64,000 bases of DNA from Clostridia bacterium (GTDB lineage: Bacteria > Bacillota > Clostridia > Oscillospirales > Butyricicoccaceae): NCBI GenBank assembly GCA_029099685.1, contig JAQXOO010000020.1, positions 18,617 to 82,616 of the forward strand, in the 5' to 3' direction. Below the pieces are notes generated by a model. It was given only the letters and a program-made list of their open reading frames with translations, had not been told where the DNA came from and did not search any database. Position 1 is the first letter of the stretch, and every line of letters starts with the position of its first letter. Made by a program: the position numbers and the translations under genes. Shown piece by piece: positions 26,533-35,174 of the stretch.

Positions 26533-28140
26533 TTACAGCTTTTCGCCCCTGGCGCGGCGGTTTTCGATGAACTCGTCATAGGTGCCGCGGAAGTCGGTGA
26601 CGCCGTTTTCCTCCAGACGGATGATGCGGTTGGCGATGGTCTGGATGAACTCGTGGTCGTGGCTGGTGAAGATCACCACGCCCTTGAAGTCCCGCAGGCC
26701 GTCATTCAGGGCGGTGATGGACTCCAGGTCCAGGTGATTGGTGGGCTGGTCCAGCACCAGCACGTTGGAGCCGAACAGCATCATGCGGGACAGCATACAC
26801 CGCACCCGCTCGCCGCCGGACAGCACCTTGGCGGGCTTGAACACCTCGTCGCCGGAAAACAGCATTCGCCCCAAAAAGCCCCGGAGGAAGGTCTCTGTGT
26901 CCTCGGTGGGGGAATACTGCCGCAGCCACTCGATGAGATTCAGCTCCACGCCGTCGAAAAAGGCGCCGTTGTCCTTTGGGAAATAACTCATGGAGGTGGT
27001 GCCGCCCCACTTGAAGGAGCCTTCATAGTCCTCGTCCTCGCCGGCGATGATCTTGAACAGGGCAGTGACCGCCAGCTCGTTTTCCGCCAAAAAGGCCACC
27101 TTGTCGGTGCGCTCCAGCCGCAGGTCGCCGAAGCGGAACAGCGTTTCGCCGTTTTCCGTTTTGGACAGGCCGTGGAACTCCAAAATCTCCTTGCCGCACT
27201 CCCGGTCGGGGGTGAAGCCCACGAAGGGGTACCGGCGGGAGGAGGCGGGCAGCTCCTCCACCGTCAGCTTGTCCAGCAGCTTTTTGCGGGAGGTGGCCTG
27301 GCGGGATTTGGATTTGTTGGCAGAGAACCGGGCGATGAAGTTTTGCAGGTCGGCGATCTTTTCCTCTACCCGCCGGTTTTGCTGCTTGATGAGCTTCTGC
27401 ATCAGCTGGGAGCTTTCGTACCAGAACTCGTAGTTGCCCACATACATCTTGATCTGGCCGAAGTCGATGTCCACGATGTGGGTGCAGACGTTGTTGAGGA
27501 AGTGACGGTCGTGGCTGACCACCAAAACGGTGCCGGGGTACTCAATAATGAACTCCTCCAGCCACTCGATGGCGTCCAGGTCCAGCTGGTTGGTGGGCTC
27601 GTCCAACAGGATGATGTCCGGGCTGCCGAACAGGGCCTGGGCCAGCAGCACCTTGACCTTTTCGCTGTCGGTGATGGCGCTCATCTGCTCATACAGGATG
27701 GACTCCGGCAGGCCCAGCCCCTGGACCAGGCGGGAGGCGTCGGATTCCGACTCCCAGCCGCCCATCTCGGCGTACTCGCCCTCCAGCTCGGCGGCGCGGA
27801 TGCCGTCCTCGTCGGTGAAATCTTCTTTGGCGTACAGGGCGTCCTTTTCCTTCCACACCTCGTACAGTCGTTTGTTGCCCATGATCACGGTGTCCAGCAC
27901 CGGATATTCGTCAAAGGCGAAGTGGTCCTGGCGCAGCACCGACATCCGCATATTTTTGGCCATGGACACCGTCCCGGAGGAAGGCTCCAGCTGCCCCTCC
28001 AGAATGCGGAGGAAGGTGGATTTGCCCGCGCCGTTGGCGCCGATGATGCCGTAGCAGTTGCCGGGGGTGAACTTCAGGTCCACGTGCTTGAACAGGGTCT
28101 GCTTGTCGAAGGTCATGCTCAGGTCAGAAACGACGATCAT
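26533..28140 (-). CDS. ABC-F family ATP-binding protein (YkpA/YbiT-like)
   Basis: 535 residues, two ABC domains with no membrane segment, joined by a charged linker (about 235-310); the ABC-F plan of ribosome-associated factors. The first domain has Walker A GANGAGKST and Walker B ILLDEPTNQLD. Its signature, normally LSGGE, reads MSAITDSEKVKV. The second domain has LSGGERVR and VLDQPTNHLD, but its Walker A position reads FLAENELAVTALFK without the GK[ST] core. These departures may be traits of this subfamily. It is probably a translation factor easing stalled or initiating ribosomes; antibiotic protection is possible but not indicated. Single-gene unit with promoter at 28194-28222. Confidence 0.9.
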   Translation of the reverse strand: MIVVSDLSMTFDKQTLFKHVDLKFTPGNCYGIIGANGAGKSTFLRILEGQLEPSSGTVSMAKNMRMSVLRQDHFAFDEYPVLDTVIMGNKRLYEVWKEKDALYAKEDFTDEDGIRAAELEGEYAEMGGWESESDASRLVQGLGLPESILYEQMSAITDSEKVKVLLAQALFGSPDIILLDEPTNQLDLDAIEWLEEFIIEYPGTVLVVSHDRHFLNNVCTHIVDIDFGQIKMYVGNYEFWYESSQLMQKLIKQQNRRVEEKIADLQNFIARFSANKSKSRQATSRKKLLDKLTVEELPASSRRYPFVGFTPDRECGKEILEFHGLSKTENGETLFRFGDLRLERTDKVAFLAENELAVTALFKIIAGEDEDYEGSFKWGGTTSMSYFPKDNGAFFDGVELNLIEWLRQYSPTEDTETFLRGFLGRMLFSGDEVFKPAKVLSGGERVRCMLSRMMLFGSNVLVLDQPTNHLDLESITALNDGLRDFKGVVIFTSHDHEFIQTIANRIIRLEENGVTDFRGTYDEFIENRRARGEKL

Positions 28141-28193
28141 GTGACATTCTCCTATAGATTAGAAATTGGATCTATTTTGACATATACAATTTC

Positions 28194-28222
28194 ATTATAA
28201 GGGAGAAACCCAGCCCGGTCAA
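28194..28222 (-). promoter_or_regulatory. Sigma-A promoter of the ABC-F gene
   Basis: Minus strand TTGACC (28222-28217), 17-base spacer, TATAAT (28199-28194), about 55 bases before the ATG. Confidence 0.75.
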
Positions 28223-28355
28223 GCCCCGGGGCGGCCGCCCCTTTGCCGGACTGCCGGCAGGGGGGAACACGGCGGTTTTCCTTGCGGACGGCCTGCCGCG
28301 ACAACAGCCCCGCGAAACGGGCAAAAGCGGGCGCGCCCTGCCGGGACGGCGCCGG

Positions 28356-28384
28356 GTGACAAACACCGTTTTTTGTGGTATACT
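28356..28384 (+). promoter_or_regulatory. Sigma-A promoter of the trmN6-rsmI-mpg run
   Basis: GTGACA at 28356-28361, 17-base spacer, TATACT at 28379-28384, 20 bases before the ATG. Confidence 0.65.
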
Positions 28385-28404
28385 GGGCAAAAGGCGGTGA
28401 GGGT

Positions 28405-29115
28405 ATGGAAAAGCAGGTGGACATCCGTCCGGGCATTGCGCTGGTCCAGGACAGCCGGTTCTTCCCTCTGGAAGAGGACACGGTGCTGCTGTCCGCCTTT
28501 GCCGCGCCGAAAAAAGGGGCGCTGGGGCTGGACCTGGGGGCGGGCCAGGGCTTTTTGGCCATTTTATGCGGCCTGCGCCGCCCGGACCTGCATCTGGAGG
28601 GACTGGAGCTGCAGCCGGAGGCCTGTGCCCTGGCACAAGCCAATGCCCGCCGGGCAGGGCTGGAATTGCCGGTGACGGCGGGCGATCTGCGGCAGCTGCC
28701 GGGGGCGCTTCACGGCCGCTATGATTTTGTGCTGTGCAACCCGCCCTATTATGAGCAGGCCCGGGGCCGGACCGTCCGGAACAGCGCCCTGGCTCAGGCC
28801 CGCTGCGATCTGGGAGCCGGCATCGGCCAGGTGTGCCGGGCGGCGTTTCTGACACTGAAAACCGGGGGAAGGCTGTACCTGTGCTTTCCGGCGGGCCGCC
28901 TGCCGGACCTGTGCGCCGCGCTGGAGCAAAACCGGCTGGCGCCCAAGTGCCTGCGGCTGGTCCACGCCGGACCGGACAAGGCCGCCCACCTGGCCCTTAT
29001 GGAGGCCGTCAAGCAGGGCGGACCGGGGCTGACCGTGCTGCCGCCGCTGTTTGTGCGGGAGGAAAACGGCGCGCCGTCCCGGGAATACCGTGAAATTTAC
29101 GGGGGAATTGTATGA
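28405..29115 (+). CDS. tRNA1(Val) (adenine37-N6)-methyltransferase-like (TrmN6/YfiC)
   Basis: 236 residues. A class I SAM-dependent methyltransferase: motif I is GLDLGAGQGFLAI and the amino-methyltransferase catalytic motif is NPPY, in DFVLCNPPYYEQ. It is expected to methylate an exocyclic adenine amine in tRNA. ATG 28405 is preferred; the in-frame ATG at 28375 overlaps the -10 box. The stop overlaps the rsmI start (ATGA), an arrangement typical of Firmicutes where yabB-like and rsmI (yraL) genes are neighbours. Confidence 0.88.
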   Translation: MEKQVDIRPGIALVQDSRFFPLEEDTVLLSAFAAPKKGALGLDLGAGQGFLAILCGLRRPDLHLEGLELQPEACALAQANARRAGLELPVTAGDLRQLPGALHGRYDFVLCNPPYYEQARGRTVRNSALAQARCDLGAGIGQVCRAAFLTLKTGGRLYLCFPAGRLPDLCAALEQNRLAPKCLRLVHAGPDKAAHLALMEAVKQGGPGLTVLPPLFVREENGAPSREYREIYGGIV

Positions 29116-29975
29116 CTGACGAGAGAAAACCGGGCAAACTGTATGTGGTGGCAACGCCCATCGGCAATCTGGGGGATTTTTCGCCCAGGGCGGTGGAAAC
29201 ATTGGAGGCGGTGGATTTCATCGCCGCGGAGGACACACGCGTGGGCGCGAAGCTGCTGAACAAATTCGAGATCAAAAAGCCCCAGATCTCCTATTTTGAG
29301 CACAACCGCCGCACAAAAGGGGAGTACATCGTGGAGCGCATTTTGGGGGGCGAAAGCTGCGCCATCATCACCGACGCGGGGACTCCCGCCATTTCCGACC
29401 CGGGCACCGACCTGGTGGACCTGTGCGCCCGAAACGGCATTGAGGTGGCAGCCGTCCCCGGCTGCAGCGCGGTGGTGGCTGCGCTGAGCATCTCCGGCAT
29501 GGCCTGCGGGCGGTTCACCTTCGAGGGCTTTTTGTCCACCACCGCCAAAAACCGCCGGGAGCATCTCAACGAGGTGAAGACGGAAAAGCGCACCATGGTG
29601 TTTTACGAGGCGCCGCACAAGCTGCTGCGCACCCTGCAGGATATGCTGGACTGCTGGGGCGACCGGCCCATCGCCCTGTGCCGGGAGATCACCAAGCTTC
29701 ATGAGGAGTGCTTCCGCACCACCCTGTCCGGCGCGGTGGAGCATTACACCCAAAATCCGCCCCGGGGCGAGTTTGTGCTGGTCATCGGCGGCTGCGGGGA
29801 GCAGGAGGAGCCCAAATCCCAGGTGGACCTGCTGGCCCAGGTACAGGCGCTGGTGGAGGAGGGACTGCCCTTGAACGCTGCCGTCAAGCAGGTGGCCCGG
29901 GCCAACAACGCCCCCAAAAACGCCCTGTACCAGCAGGCGCTGGAGCGGCTCAAGGGGCCGGAAGGAGAAGAATAA
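29112..29975 (+). CDS. rsmI: 16S rRNA (cytidine1402-2'-O)-methyltransferase RsmI
   Basis: 287 residues. It has the SAM-dependent tetrapyrrole-methylase fold. Landmarks: LYVVATPIGNLGD at the N-terminus, AAEDTRVGAKLL, ISYFEHN, ITDAGTPAISDPG, VPGCSAVVAALSISG and the C-terminal NAAVKQVARANNAPKNALY domain. It methylates the ribose of C1402 in the decoding centre. It overlaps the upstream methyltransferase by 4 bases, and mpg starts 24 bases later. Confidence 0.95.
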   Translation: MTDERKPGKLYVVATPIGNLGDFSPRAVETLEAVDFIAAEDTRVGAKLLNKFEIKKPQISYFEHNRRTKGEYIVERILGGESCAIITDAGTPAISDPGTDLVDLCARNGIEVAAVPGCSAVVAALSISGMACGRFTFEGFLSTTAKNRREHLNEVKTEKRTMVFYEAPHKLLRTLQDMLDCWGDRPIALCREITKLHEECFRTTLSGAVEHYTQNPPRGEFVLVIGGCGEQEEPKSQVDLLAQVQALVEEGLPLNAAVKQVARANNAPKNALYQQALERLKGPEGEE

Positions 29976-29999
29976 CGGCGGGGGAGGCGCAAACCAAAC

Positions 30000-30608
30000 A
30001 TGACCGTGAAAAAGCTGCCCTTTGAGGCCTATCAGACCGACGGCATCACCCTGGCCAAACGGCTGCTGGGCTGCCGCCTGGCGCACCGCACCCCGGAGGG
30101 GGTCTGCGGCGGCGTGATCGTGGAGACCGAGGCCTATATGGGCCTTGCGGACGACGCGGCCCACAGCTACCGGGGAAAGCCCGGCGGCCGGGTCAACGTC
30201 CAGTACGGCCCCGGGGGCTTTGCCTATATCTATCTCATCTACGGGATGCACAGCTGCGTGAACGTGGTGGCCAACGTCCCCGGCACACCGGAGGCGGTGC
30301 TCATCCGCGCCCTGATGCCCGACCGGGGCCTGGAGCAGATGTATGCCCGCCGCCCAAAGGCGAAAAAGGACCTGCAGCTGTGTTCCGGCCCGGGAAAGCT
30401 GTGCGCCGCTCTGGACATCACCCGGGCCCAGTACGGCCTGGACCTCACCGGAGATGAACTGTGGATCGAGGACCGGGCGGAAACGCCGGAGATCCAGGCC
30501 AGCCCCCGCATCGGCGTGGAATATGCAAAGGAGTGCGGCGGAAAGCCCTGGCGGTTCACCGTGGCAGGCAGCCCCTGGGTCAGCGTAAAGCCGCCGCGGG
30601 AGGAGTGA
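30000..30608 (+). CDS. DNA-3-methyladenine glycosylase (AAG/MPG family)
   Basis: 202 residues. It excises alkylated and deaminated purines. Recognised by AKRLLGCRL, the VETEAYMG segment carrying the catalytic glutamate, DDAAHSYRGK, the GFAYIYLIYGMHSCVNVV strand with the intercalating Tyr region, EAVLIRALMP, and GPGKLCAALDIT. RBS GGGGGAGG lies upstream. It probably shares the transcript with rsmI and the downstream double GNAT gene (5-base gap). Confidence 0.93.
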   Translation: MTVKKLPFEAYQTDGITLAKRLLGCRLAHRTPEGVCGGVIVETEAYMGLADDAAHSYRGKPGGRVNVQYGPGGFAYIYLIYGMHSCVNVVANVPGTPEAVLIRALMPDRGLEQMYARRPKAKKDLQLCSGPGKLCAALDITRAQYGLDLTGDELWIEDRAETPEIQASPRIGVEYAKECGGKPWRFTVAGSPWVSVKPPREE

Positions 30609-30612
30609 CCCC

Positions 30613-31803
30613 ATGTCTGATTTCCGTTTGGAGACCGGCCGCCTGCTGCTGCGGGAGATGACCCAGGCGGATTACCCGGCCCTGGCCGCCATCCTCCGGG
30701 ATCCGCAGGTGATGTACGCCTATGAGCACGCCTTCAGTCCCGGAGAGACCCAGGCCTGGCTGGACCGGCAGCGGGACCGCTACGCCCTTTACGGGCACGG
30801 CCTGTGGGCTGTGGTGCTGAAGGAGACCGGCCGGATGATCGGCCAGTGCGGCCTGACCTGGCAGGTCTGGCGGGATTCCACCGTGCTGGAGGTGGGCTAC
30901 CACCTGCGCCGGGACTGCTGGGGCCGGGGCTATGCCACCGAGGCCGCCCGGGCCTGCATCCGGTACGCCTTTGAGGCTTTGGGCGCACCCCGGGTCCACA
31001 CCATCATCCGGGACACCAATCTGGCATCCCAGGCGGTGGCCCGCCGCTGCGGGCTGAAAGTCAGCGACCGGTGGGTCAAGCACTACCGGGGCATGGAGAT
31101 GCACCACCTGCTCTTTCGCCTGGATTCCCCCGTCTCACGGCCCCAAAAGCAGCCCCTGCTCCTGACTGTCCGGCAGGCGCGCCCCGGCGACCGGGAGGAG
31201 GTGGAATGTCTGACCCGGGAGGCCTTTTGGGACGTACACCGCCCCGGCTGCAGCGAGCCGCTGCTGGTCCACCGGCTGTGGACCTCCCCGGCGCTGGTGC
31301 CGGAGCTGGCGCTGGTGGCCCAAGGGGAGCAAGGCCTGGCGGGCAGCATCCTGTTCACCCGGGCCGCCCTGCTCCGGGAGGAGGCGCCGCCCCTGCCGGT
31401 GCTTAGCTTCGGGCCTCTGGCGGTGCTGCCGGCCTGCCAGGGAAAGGGCGTGGGCCAAGCCCTCATCGCCCGGGGAAAGGCCGCCGCCCGGGCCATGGGC
31501 TACGACGCCATTGTGATCTTCGGTGACCCGGATTATTACCGCCGGGCGGGGTTCATCCCCGCGGAGATGTACGGCATCACCGACAGCCGGGGCCTGTACG
31601 CCGCCGCTCTGCTGGCCTGTGAACTGGTCCCCGGCGCGCTGGATGGCTGTGGCGGCCGGTTTGTCCGGGACCCGGTGTTTGAAACGGACCCGGCGGAGGC
31701 CGCCGCCTTTGACCGGCGCTTCCCGCCCAGGACCGCCCATGCCGGGCTGCCCTCCCAGCGGCGGTTTGAGATGCTGGCGTCCATGAAGCGCCCCCGCCCC
31801 TGA
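30613..31803 (+). CDS. Tandem GNAT acetyltransferase (two fused GNAT domains)
   Basis: 396 residues. The first domain (about 1-172) is RimJ-like: RLLLREMTQADYPAL, VGYHLRRDCWGRGYATEAA and NLASQAVARRCGL. The second domain (about 178-345) is YhbS-like: VRQARPGDREEVECL, FGPLAVLPACQGKGVGQAL and DPDYYRRAGF, then a roughly 50-residue tail. Both acetyl-CoA pyrophosphate loops look intact. No stop, frameshift or RBS marks a boundary, so this is one polypeptide. Substrates are unknown; the first half may target a protein N-terminus or small amine. Confidence 0.88.
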   Translation: MSDFRLETGRLLLREMTQADYPALAAILRDPQVMYAYEHAFSPGETQAWLDRQRDRYALYGHGLWAVVLKETGRMIGQCGLTWQVWRDSTVLEVGYHLRRDCWGRGYATEAARACIRYAFEALGAPRVHTIIRDTNLASQAVARRCGLKVSDRWVKHYRGMEMHHLLFRLDSPVSRPQKQPLLLTVRQARPGDREEVECLTREAFWDVHRPGCSEPLLVHRLWTSPALVPELALVAQGEQGLAGSILFTRAALLREEAPPLPVLSFGPLAVLPACQGKGVGQALIARGKAAARAMGYDAIVIFGDPDYYRRAGFIPAEMYGITDSRGLYAAALLACELVPGALDGCGGRFVRDPVFETDPAEAAAFDRRFPPRTAHAGLPSQRRFEMLASMKRPRP

Positions 31804-31821
31804 TGAAAGGAGTGTTTTTAC

Positions 31822-32532
31822 ATGACGGAATATGAACTGAACGAATTCCAGTCGGATTTTGACCCCCAGGCCATGGCCGACGGGCTGAAGGAGGACCCCT
31901 CTCCCAAAAACAAGCTGCAGCATTTCGCCCGGCTGAACACCGCCGCCTTTTTGGTGTTTTCCCGGGCGCCGGGCAAGGTCTCGGTGCTGAACACCAAGAA
32001 AAAAGAGGCGTTCATCGCCGCCTTTACCTGCCGGGAGGAACTGGAAAAATGGCCCTTTGACCGGGAAACGGTGGCGGAGATGACCTTCGCGAACCTGCGG
32101 CGGCTGGTGGATGCCGACCCCCGGCTGGACGGGCTGGTCATCAACCCCTTTGGCAAGGCGCTGTTTCTGCGGCGGCCCCACTTTTCCGACATGGACAACA
32201 CCCTCCGGGCCGCCCAGCCCCGGAAGGAGCTGAAGCTGAAAGCCACCCTGGACTATCCCATGGGCCTGCCCCTGGCCGTCCGCCAGCTGATGGCGGACCA
32301 TCCGGAGGTCTACCGGGTGTGGCTGGTGGCCGCCCATTCCGAGGGCGAGACCGTGGACCACAAGCTGTTCATCGTGGATTTCGACGGCAAGCCCGAGAGC
32401 ATCTTCCCCAAGCTGGCAGAAGCCGTGCGGCTGTATATGCGCCAGGGAGAGAGCTTTGAGATGATGAAAGCCGACATCCGCCTGCTGCGGGTGGCGGAGC
32501 AGGCCGCCCGGCCCATTTACGAAAAGGCATGA
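31822..32532 (+). CDS. SseB-family protein
   Basis: 236 residues, soluble. The N-terminal portion (KLQHFARLNTAAFLVFSRAP) and the central segment with LDGLVINPFGKALFLRR match my recollection of the SseB (enhanced serine sensitivity) N-terminal fold; the C-terminal half (LPLAVRQLMADHPEVYRVWLV ... HKLFIVDFDG) resembles the SseB C-terminal domain. SseB proteins are poorly understood; one enterobacterial member modulates serine sensitivity. AAAGGAG precedes the start. It overlaps the next gene by 4 bases. Confidence 0.65.
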   Translation: MTEYELNEFQSDFDPQAMADGLKEDPSPKNKLQHFARLNTAAFLVFSRAPGKVSVLNTKKKEAFIAAFTCREELEKWPFDRETVAEMTFANLRRLVDADPRLDGLVINPFGKALFLRRPHFSDMDNTLRAAQPRKELKLKATLDYPMGLPLAVRQLMADHPEVYRVWLVAAHSEGETVDHKLFIVDFDGKPESIFPKLAEAVRLYMRQGESFEMMKADIRLLRVAEQAARPIYEKA

Positions 32533-33059
32533 GAGCGGTCCTGCTGGAGCATTTTTCCAGATATCCCGCCATGGAGCCCCGGGACGGGGTAAAGCTGGTG
32601 TATCAAAGCGCCTTCGGTCCCGGGCACCTCATCCGGGACCGGGACGTCGCCCTGGCCTTCCTCCGGCGGGAGCTGGAGGGCGTTTTGCCCGGGGAAGGGC
32701 CGCTGTATGAGCCTATCGGCGGCGGCTATGCCCGCTTGCACCTGGCCGCGGCAAAGGCCCGGAGCATGGGCGCGGAGGACATTTTCTTCCGCTTTCTGGC
32801 GGCGGCCCAGGCCCCCGCGCCGGGGATGGACTGCTTTCAAGAGGGCCTTTCCCTGCTGGAGACCCTTGCCGCCCGGGGCGAGGCCCCCTTTTCCGCCGCC
32901 GCCCTGGGGGCCTATCTGGCGGAATACCGGGAGGCCGGCTGCCCCATGGTCTCCCACAGCGACGCCTACCGCCGGCGCTACCGCCCGGCCTACCGGGTGT
33001 GTCTTGCCCCGGAGGCGGATGAGGAGAAGCGTCTTTTCCGGGAGCTGCTGCATCGTTGA
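32529..33059 (+). CDS. Hypothetical protein, translationally coupled to the SseB-like gene
   Basis: 176 residues, no signal or membrane segments. Features: an N-terminal LVYQSAFGPGHLIRD motif, a central PIGGGYARLHLAAA loop, and the C-terminal SHSDAYRRRYRPAYRV segment, rich in Tyr/Arg. These are probably conserved-site motifs, with GPGH and SHS offering possible catalytic or ligand-binding His. I do not recognise the family. ATGA overlap with the upstream gene implies a shared pathway or complex. It abuts the phzF-like remnant. Confidence 0.75.
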   Translation: MRAVLLEHFSRYPAMEPRDGVKLVYQSAFGPGHLIRDRDVALAFLRRELEGVLPGEGPLYEPIGGGYARLHLAAAKARSMGAEDIFFRFLAAAQAPAPGMDCFQEGLSLLETLAARGEAPFSAAALGAYLAEYREAGCPMVSHSDAYRRRYRPAYRVCLAPEADEEKRLFRELLHR

Positions 33060-33185
33060 CGCGCTTACCGGTCAGCCCTTCCGGGGCAACCCCGCTGCCC
33101 TGTGCGCTGTCACAGCGGATGGCGGAAGCCCGGCAAGGGGGGCGGCTGCGGACTGCCTTTTGCGGGAAAACGCCCTTTTTGCCCC
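33052..33185 (+). pseudogene. Decayed N-terminal fragment of a PhzF-family isomerase
   Basis: In the frame starting at 33052 the codons read IVDALTGQPFRGNPAALCAV, the near-invariant N-terminus of PhzF/YddE isomerases (VDxFTxxPFxGNPxAV). After about 20 codons the similarity continues only weakly and by switching frames (a CGLP...FAP-like stretch near 33150-33180), then ends. There is no start codon with RBS and no room for the ~260 remaining residues before the minus-strand pdxY. Read as a truncated, frameshifted relic. Confidence 0.6.
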
Positions 33186-33193
33186 CTGTCAGC

Positions 33194-33228
33194 AAAAAAT
33201 ACGGCCGCCGGAGCACTCCGGCGGCCGT
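33194..33228 (-). terminator. Terminator of the dnaX-ybaB-recR-pdxY operon
   Basis: Perfect stem ACGGCCGCCGGAG/CTCCGGCGGCCGT at 33201-33228. The adjoining A-run at 33194-33199 becomes a T-run on the minus strand. It lies 85 bases beyond the pdxY stop. Confidence 0.85.
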
Positions 33229-33312
33229 GACGTATGGATACACTGTTTTTTCCTGCCACCCGGGAGCACGGCTCCCTTTGGGCGGCTTTTTTAGTTTGCC
33301 CTGGGGGCAGCG

Positions 33313-34155
33313 TTACCCCAGCAGCTTGCCCAGCAGCGGCTCAAACTCTACCCCCTGGGACGGGGGCAGGCCTTTTGCCGCCGTCCGCTCCACGCAGTCG
33401 TGAATAAAGCCTGCGGCGGTGGCAGCCGCGTCCGCCAGGGACGCTCCCCGGAGCAGTCCGCCGCACAGCACGCTGGCGAACAGGTCCCCCGTGCCGGGAA
33501 AGCTGGCCTGCACCGTTTGATTCTGGACGCAGGTGACCGTGCCGTCGGAAGCGTCCAGGCACAGCGCCCCGGTGTGCCCCGGATGCCGGCTGTAGCCGGT
33601 GAGCACCACCGAACGGCGGCCCTCCAGGCTGAGGCGGCGCACGGCCTCCCCGGCGTCCACGCGGCCCGAGCGCACCGCGTCCCCCGGCAGCCCCAGCAAA
33701 AAGGCCGCCTCGGTCATGTTCGGGGTGATGATGTGGGCCCGCCGGGCCAGGCGGCACATACCGGCGATCAGCTCCGGACCGCAGGTGTCATAGGCCGCGC
33801 CGTCATCCCCCAGCACCGGGTCCACAAGGATGCGGGTGTTCTCCCCGCCGAACGCCTCAAAAAACCGCTCCACCAGGGAAATTTGCTTTTCGCTGCCCAA
33901 AAATCCGGTGTAAACGGCGTCAAAGTGCAGGTCCAGCGCCTTCCAGTGGGCGGCGATGGGCGCCATCTGGTCCGTCAGGTCCAGAAAGGTGTAGCCGGAA
34001 ACGCCGCCGGTCTGGCTGGACAGCACGGCGGTGGGCAGGGGACAGCACTGGGCCCCCATCACGGACAGCACCGGCAGGGCCGCCGTCAGGGAGCAGCGGC
34101 CGATGCCCGACAGGTCGTGGATGGCGGCCACGCGGGGAATGGGATGCATCGTCAT
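33313..34155 (-). CDS. pdxY: Pyridoxamine/pyridoxal kinase (PdxY/PdxK-like)
   Basis: 280 residues. It is a ribokinase-like fold enzyme phosphorylating B6 vitamers. Landmarks: AAIHDLSGIGRCSLTAALPVL at the N-terminus, VLSSQTGG, ILVDPVLGDDGAAYD (metal and ATP site), ITPNMTEAAFLLG, and the catalytic GTGD motif in FPGTGDLFASVL, with Asp as base. ATG 34155 is taken; a second ATG at 34149 would remove two residues. It starts 29 bases after recR and is the last gene of the dnaX operon. Confidence 0.9.
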   Translation of the reverse strand: MTMHPIPRVAAIHDLSGIGRCSLTAALPVLSVMGAQCCPLPTAVLSSQTGGVSGYTFLDLTDQMAPIAAHWKALDLHFDAVYTGFLGSEKQISLVERFFEAFGGENTRILVDPVLGDDGAAYDTCGPELIAGMCRLARRAHIITPNMTEAAFLLGLPGDAVRSGRVDAGEAVRRLSLEGRRSVVLTGYSRHPGHTGALCLDASDGTVTCVQNQTVQASFPGTGDLFASVLCGGLLRGASLADAAATAAGFIHDCVERTAAKGLPPSQGVEFEPLLGKLLG

Positions 34156-34184
34156 AGTGTTTCTTCCTTCTGCCGGCGTCCGGG

Positions 34185-34784
34185 TCAGATCTCCCGCCGG
34201 CCTTCCAGCGCCCGGGTGAGGGTGACTTCATCAGAGAACTCCAAATGGCCGCCCACGGGCACGCCGTAGGCCAGGCGGGTCACCTTCACCTGAAAGGGCT
34301 TCAGCAGCCGGGTGAGGTACAGGGCAGTGGTCTCGCCCTCAGTGTCCGGGTTGGTGGCCATGATGACCTCCTGCACGTCCCCCTCAGCCACCCGCTGCAG
34401 CAGCTCCTTGATCTTAAGCTGTTCGGGTCCTACATCGTTCAGGGGCGAGATCACCCCGTGGAGCACATGGTACAGGCCGTGATACTCCCGGGTGCGCTCA
34501 ATGGCGATCAGGTCCTTGGGGTCGGTGACCACGCAGATGGTGCTCCTGTCCCGCCGGGGGTCGGCGCAGATGGGGCACAGCTCCCCCTCGGTGAGATTCT
34601 GGCACACCCGACAGGTGTGGATGGAGCCGCGGGCGTCCAAAATGGCCCGGGCAAACTCCTCAGCGCCGTCCTCGGGCAGGCTGAGCACATGAAAAGCCAG
34701 CCGCTGGGCGGATTTCCGGCCGATACCCGGCAAGCGCTGGAACTGCTCGATGAGCTTTTCCAGCGGCGCGGCGTAGTACTGCAT
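34185..34784 (-). CDS. recR: Recombination protein RecR
   Basis: 199 residues, standard. It acts with RecF/RecO in loading RecA on gapped DNA. HhH motif FQRLPGIGRKSAQRLAFH, a C4 zinc finger (CRVCQNLTEGELCPIC), a Toprim domain with ICVVTDPKDLIAIERT and VIMATNPDTEGETTALYL, and the C-terminal RLAYGVPVGGHLEF. The gene lies two bases from ybaB in the conserved order dnaX-ybaB-recR. Confidence 0.98.
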   Translation of the reverse strand: MQYYAAPLEKLIEQFQRLPGIGRKSAQRLAFHVLSLPEDGAEEFARAILDARGSIHTCRVCQNLTEGELCPICADPRRDRSTICVVTDPKDLIAIERTREYHGLYHVLHGVISPLNDVGPEQLKIKELLQRVAEGDVQEVIMATNPDTEGETTALYLTRLLKPFQVKVTRLAYGVPVGGHLEFSDEVTLTRALEGRREI

Positions 34785-34785
34785 C

Positions 34786-35115
34786 TCAGAACCCCAGGTT
34801 CATGCCGCCGGTGAGCTTCTGCATCTCCCGGGCGGTGGTCTCCTCGCACTGGCGGAGGGCGTCGTTAACAGCGGTGATCACCAGGTCGCACAGCATTTCC
34901 ACATCCTCGGGGTCCACAGCCTCGGGCTTGATGTCCAGGGCGGTGATCTGCTTGCCCGCCACGGTGGCGGTGACGGCGCCGCCGCCCGCGGAGGCGGTGA
35001 AGGTCATCTGCTCCAGCTCTTCCTGCTTTTTCATCATGTCGTTCTGCAGCTTCTGGGCCTGCTTCATCATGGCCTGCATATTCATGCCGCCGGGCATCAT
35101 TCTTCCGGGTTTCAT
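34786..35115 (-). CDS. YbaB/EbfC family nucleoid-associated protein
   Basis: 109 residues. It forms DNA-binding dimers. N-terminal Met-rich helix ([25 protein letters not shown], only part cited) is followed by the beta-meander [17 protein letters not shown] and the C-terminal helix [14 protein letters not shown]. It is encoded between dnaX and recR, its usual place. AGGTAA lies upstream of ATG. Confidence 0.95.
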   Translation of the reverse strand: MKPGRMMPGGMNMQAMMKQAQKLQNDMMKKQEELEQMTFTASAGGGAVTATVAGKQITALDIKPEAVDPEDVEMLCDLVITAVNDALRQCEETTAREMQKLTGGMNLGF

Positions 35116-35174
35116 AGCAATTACCTCACTTTTTGTTTGAAATCAGTATGTCAGGGGCGGGACCGGCCCGCCCG

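Noticed and set aside
26452..28200. 582-codon plus-strand ORF
   Set aside because: Begins in the bidirectional terminator and is antisense to the ABC-F gene.
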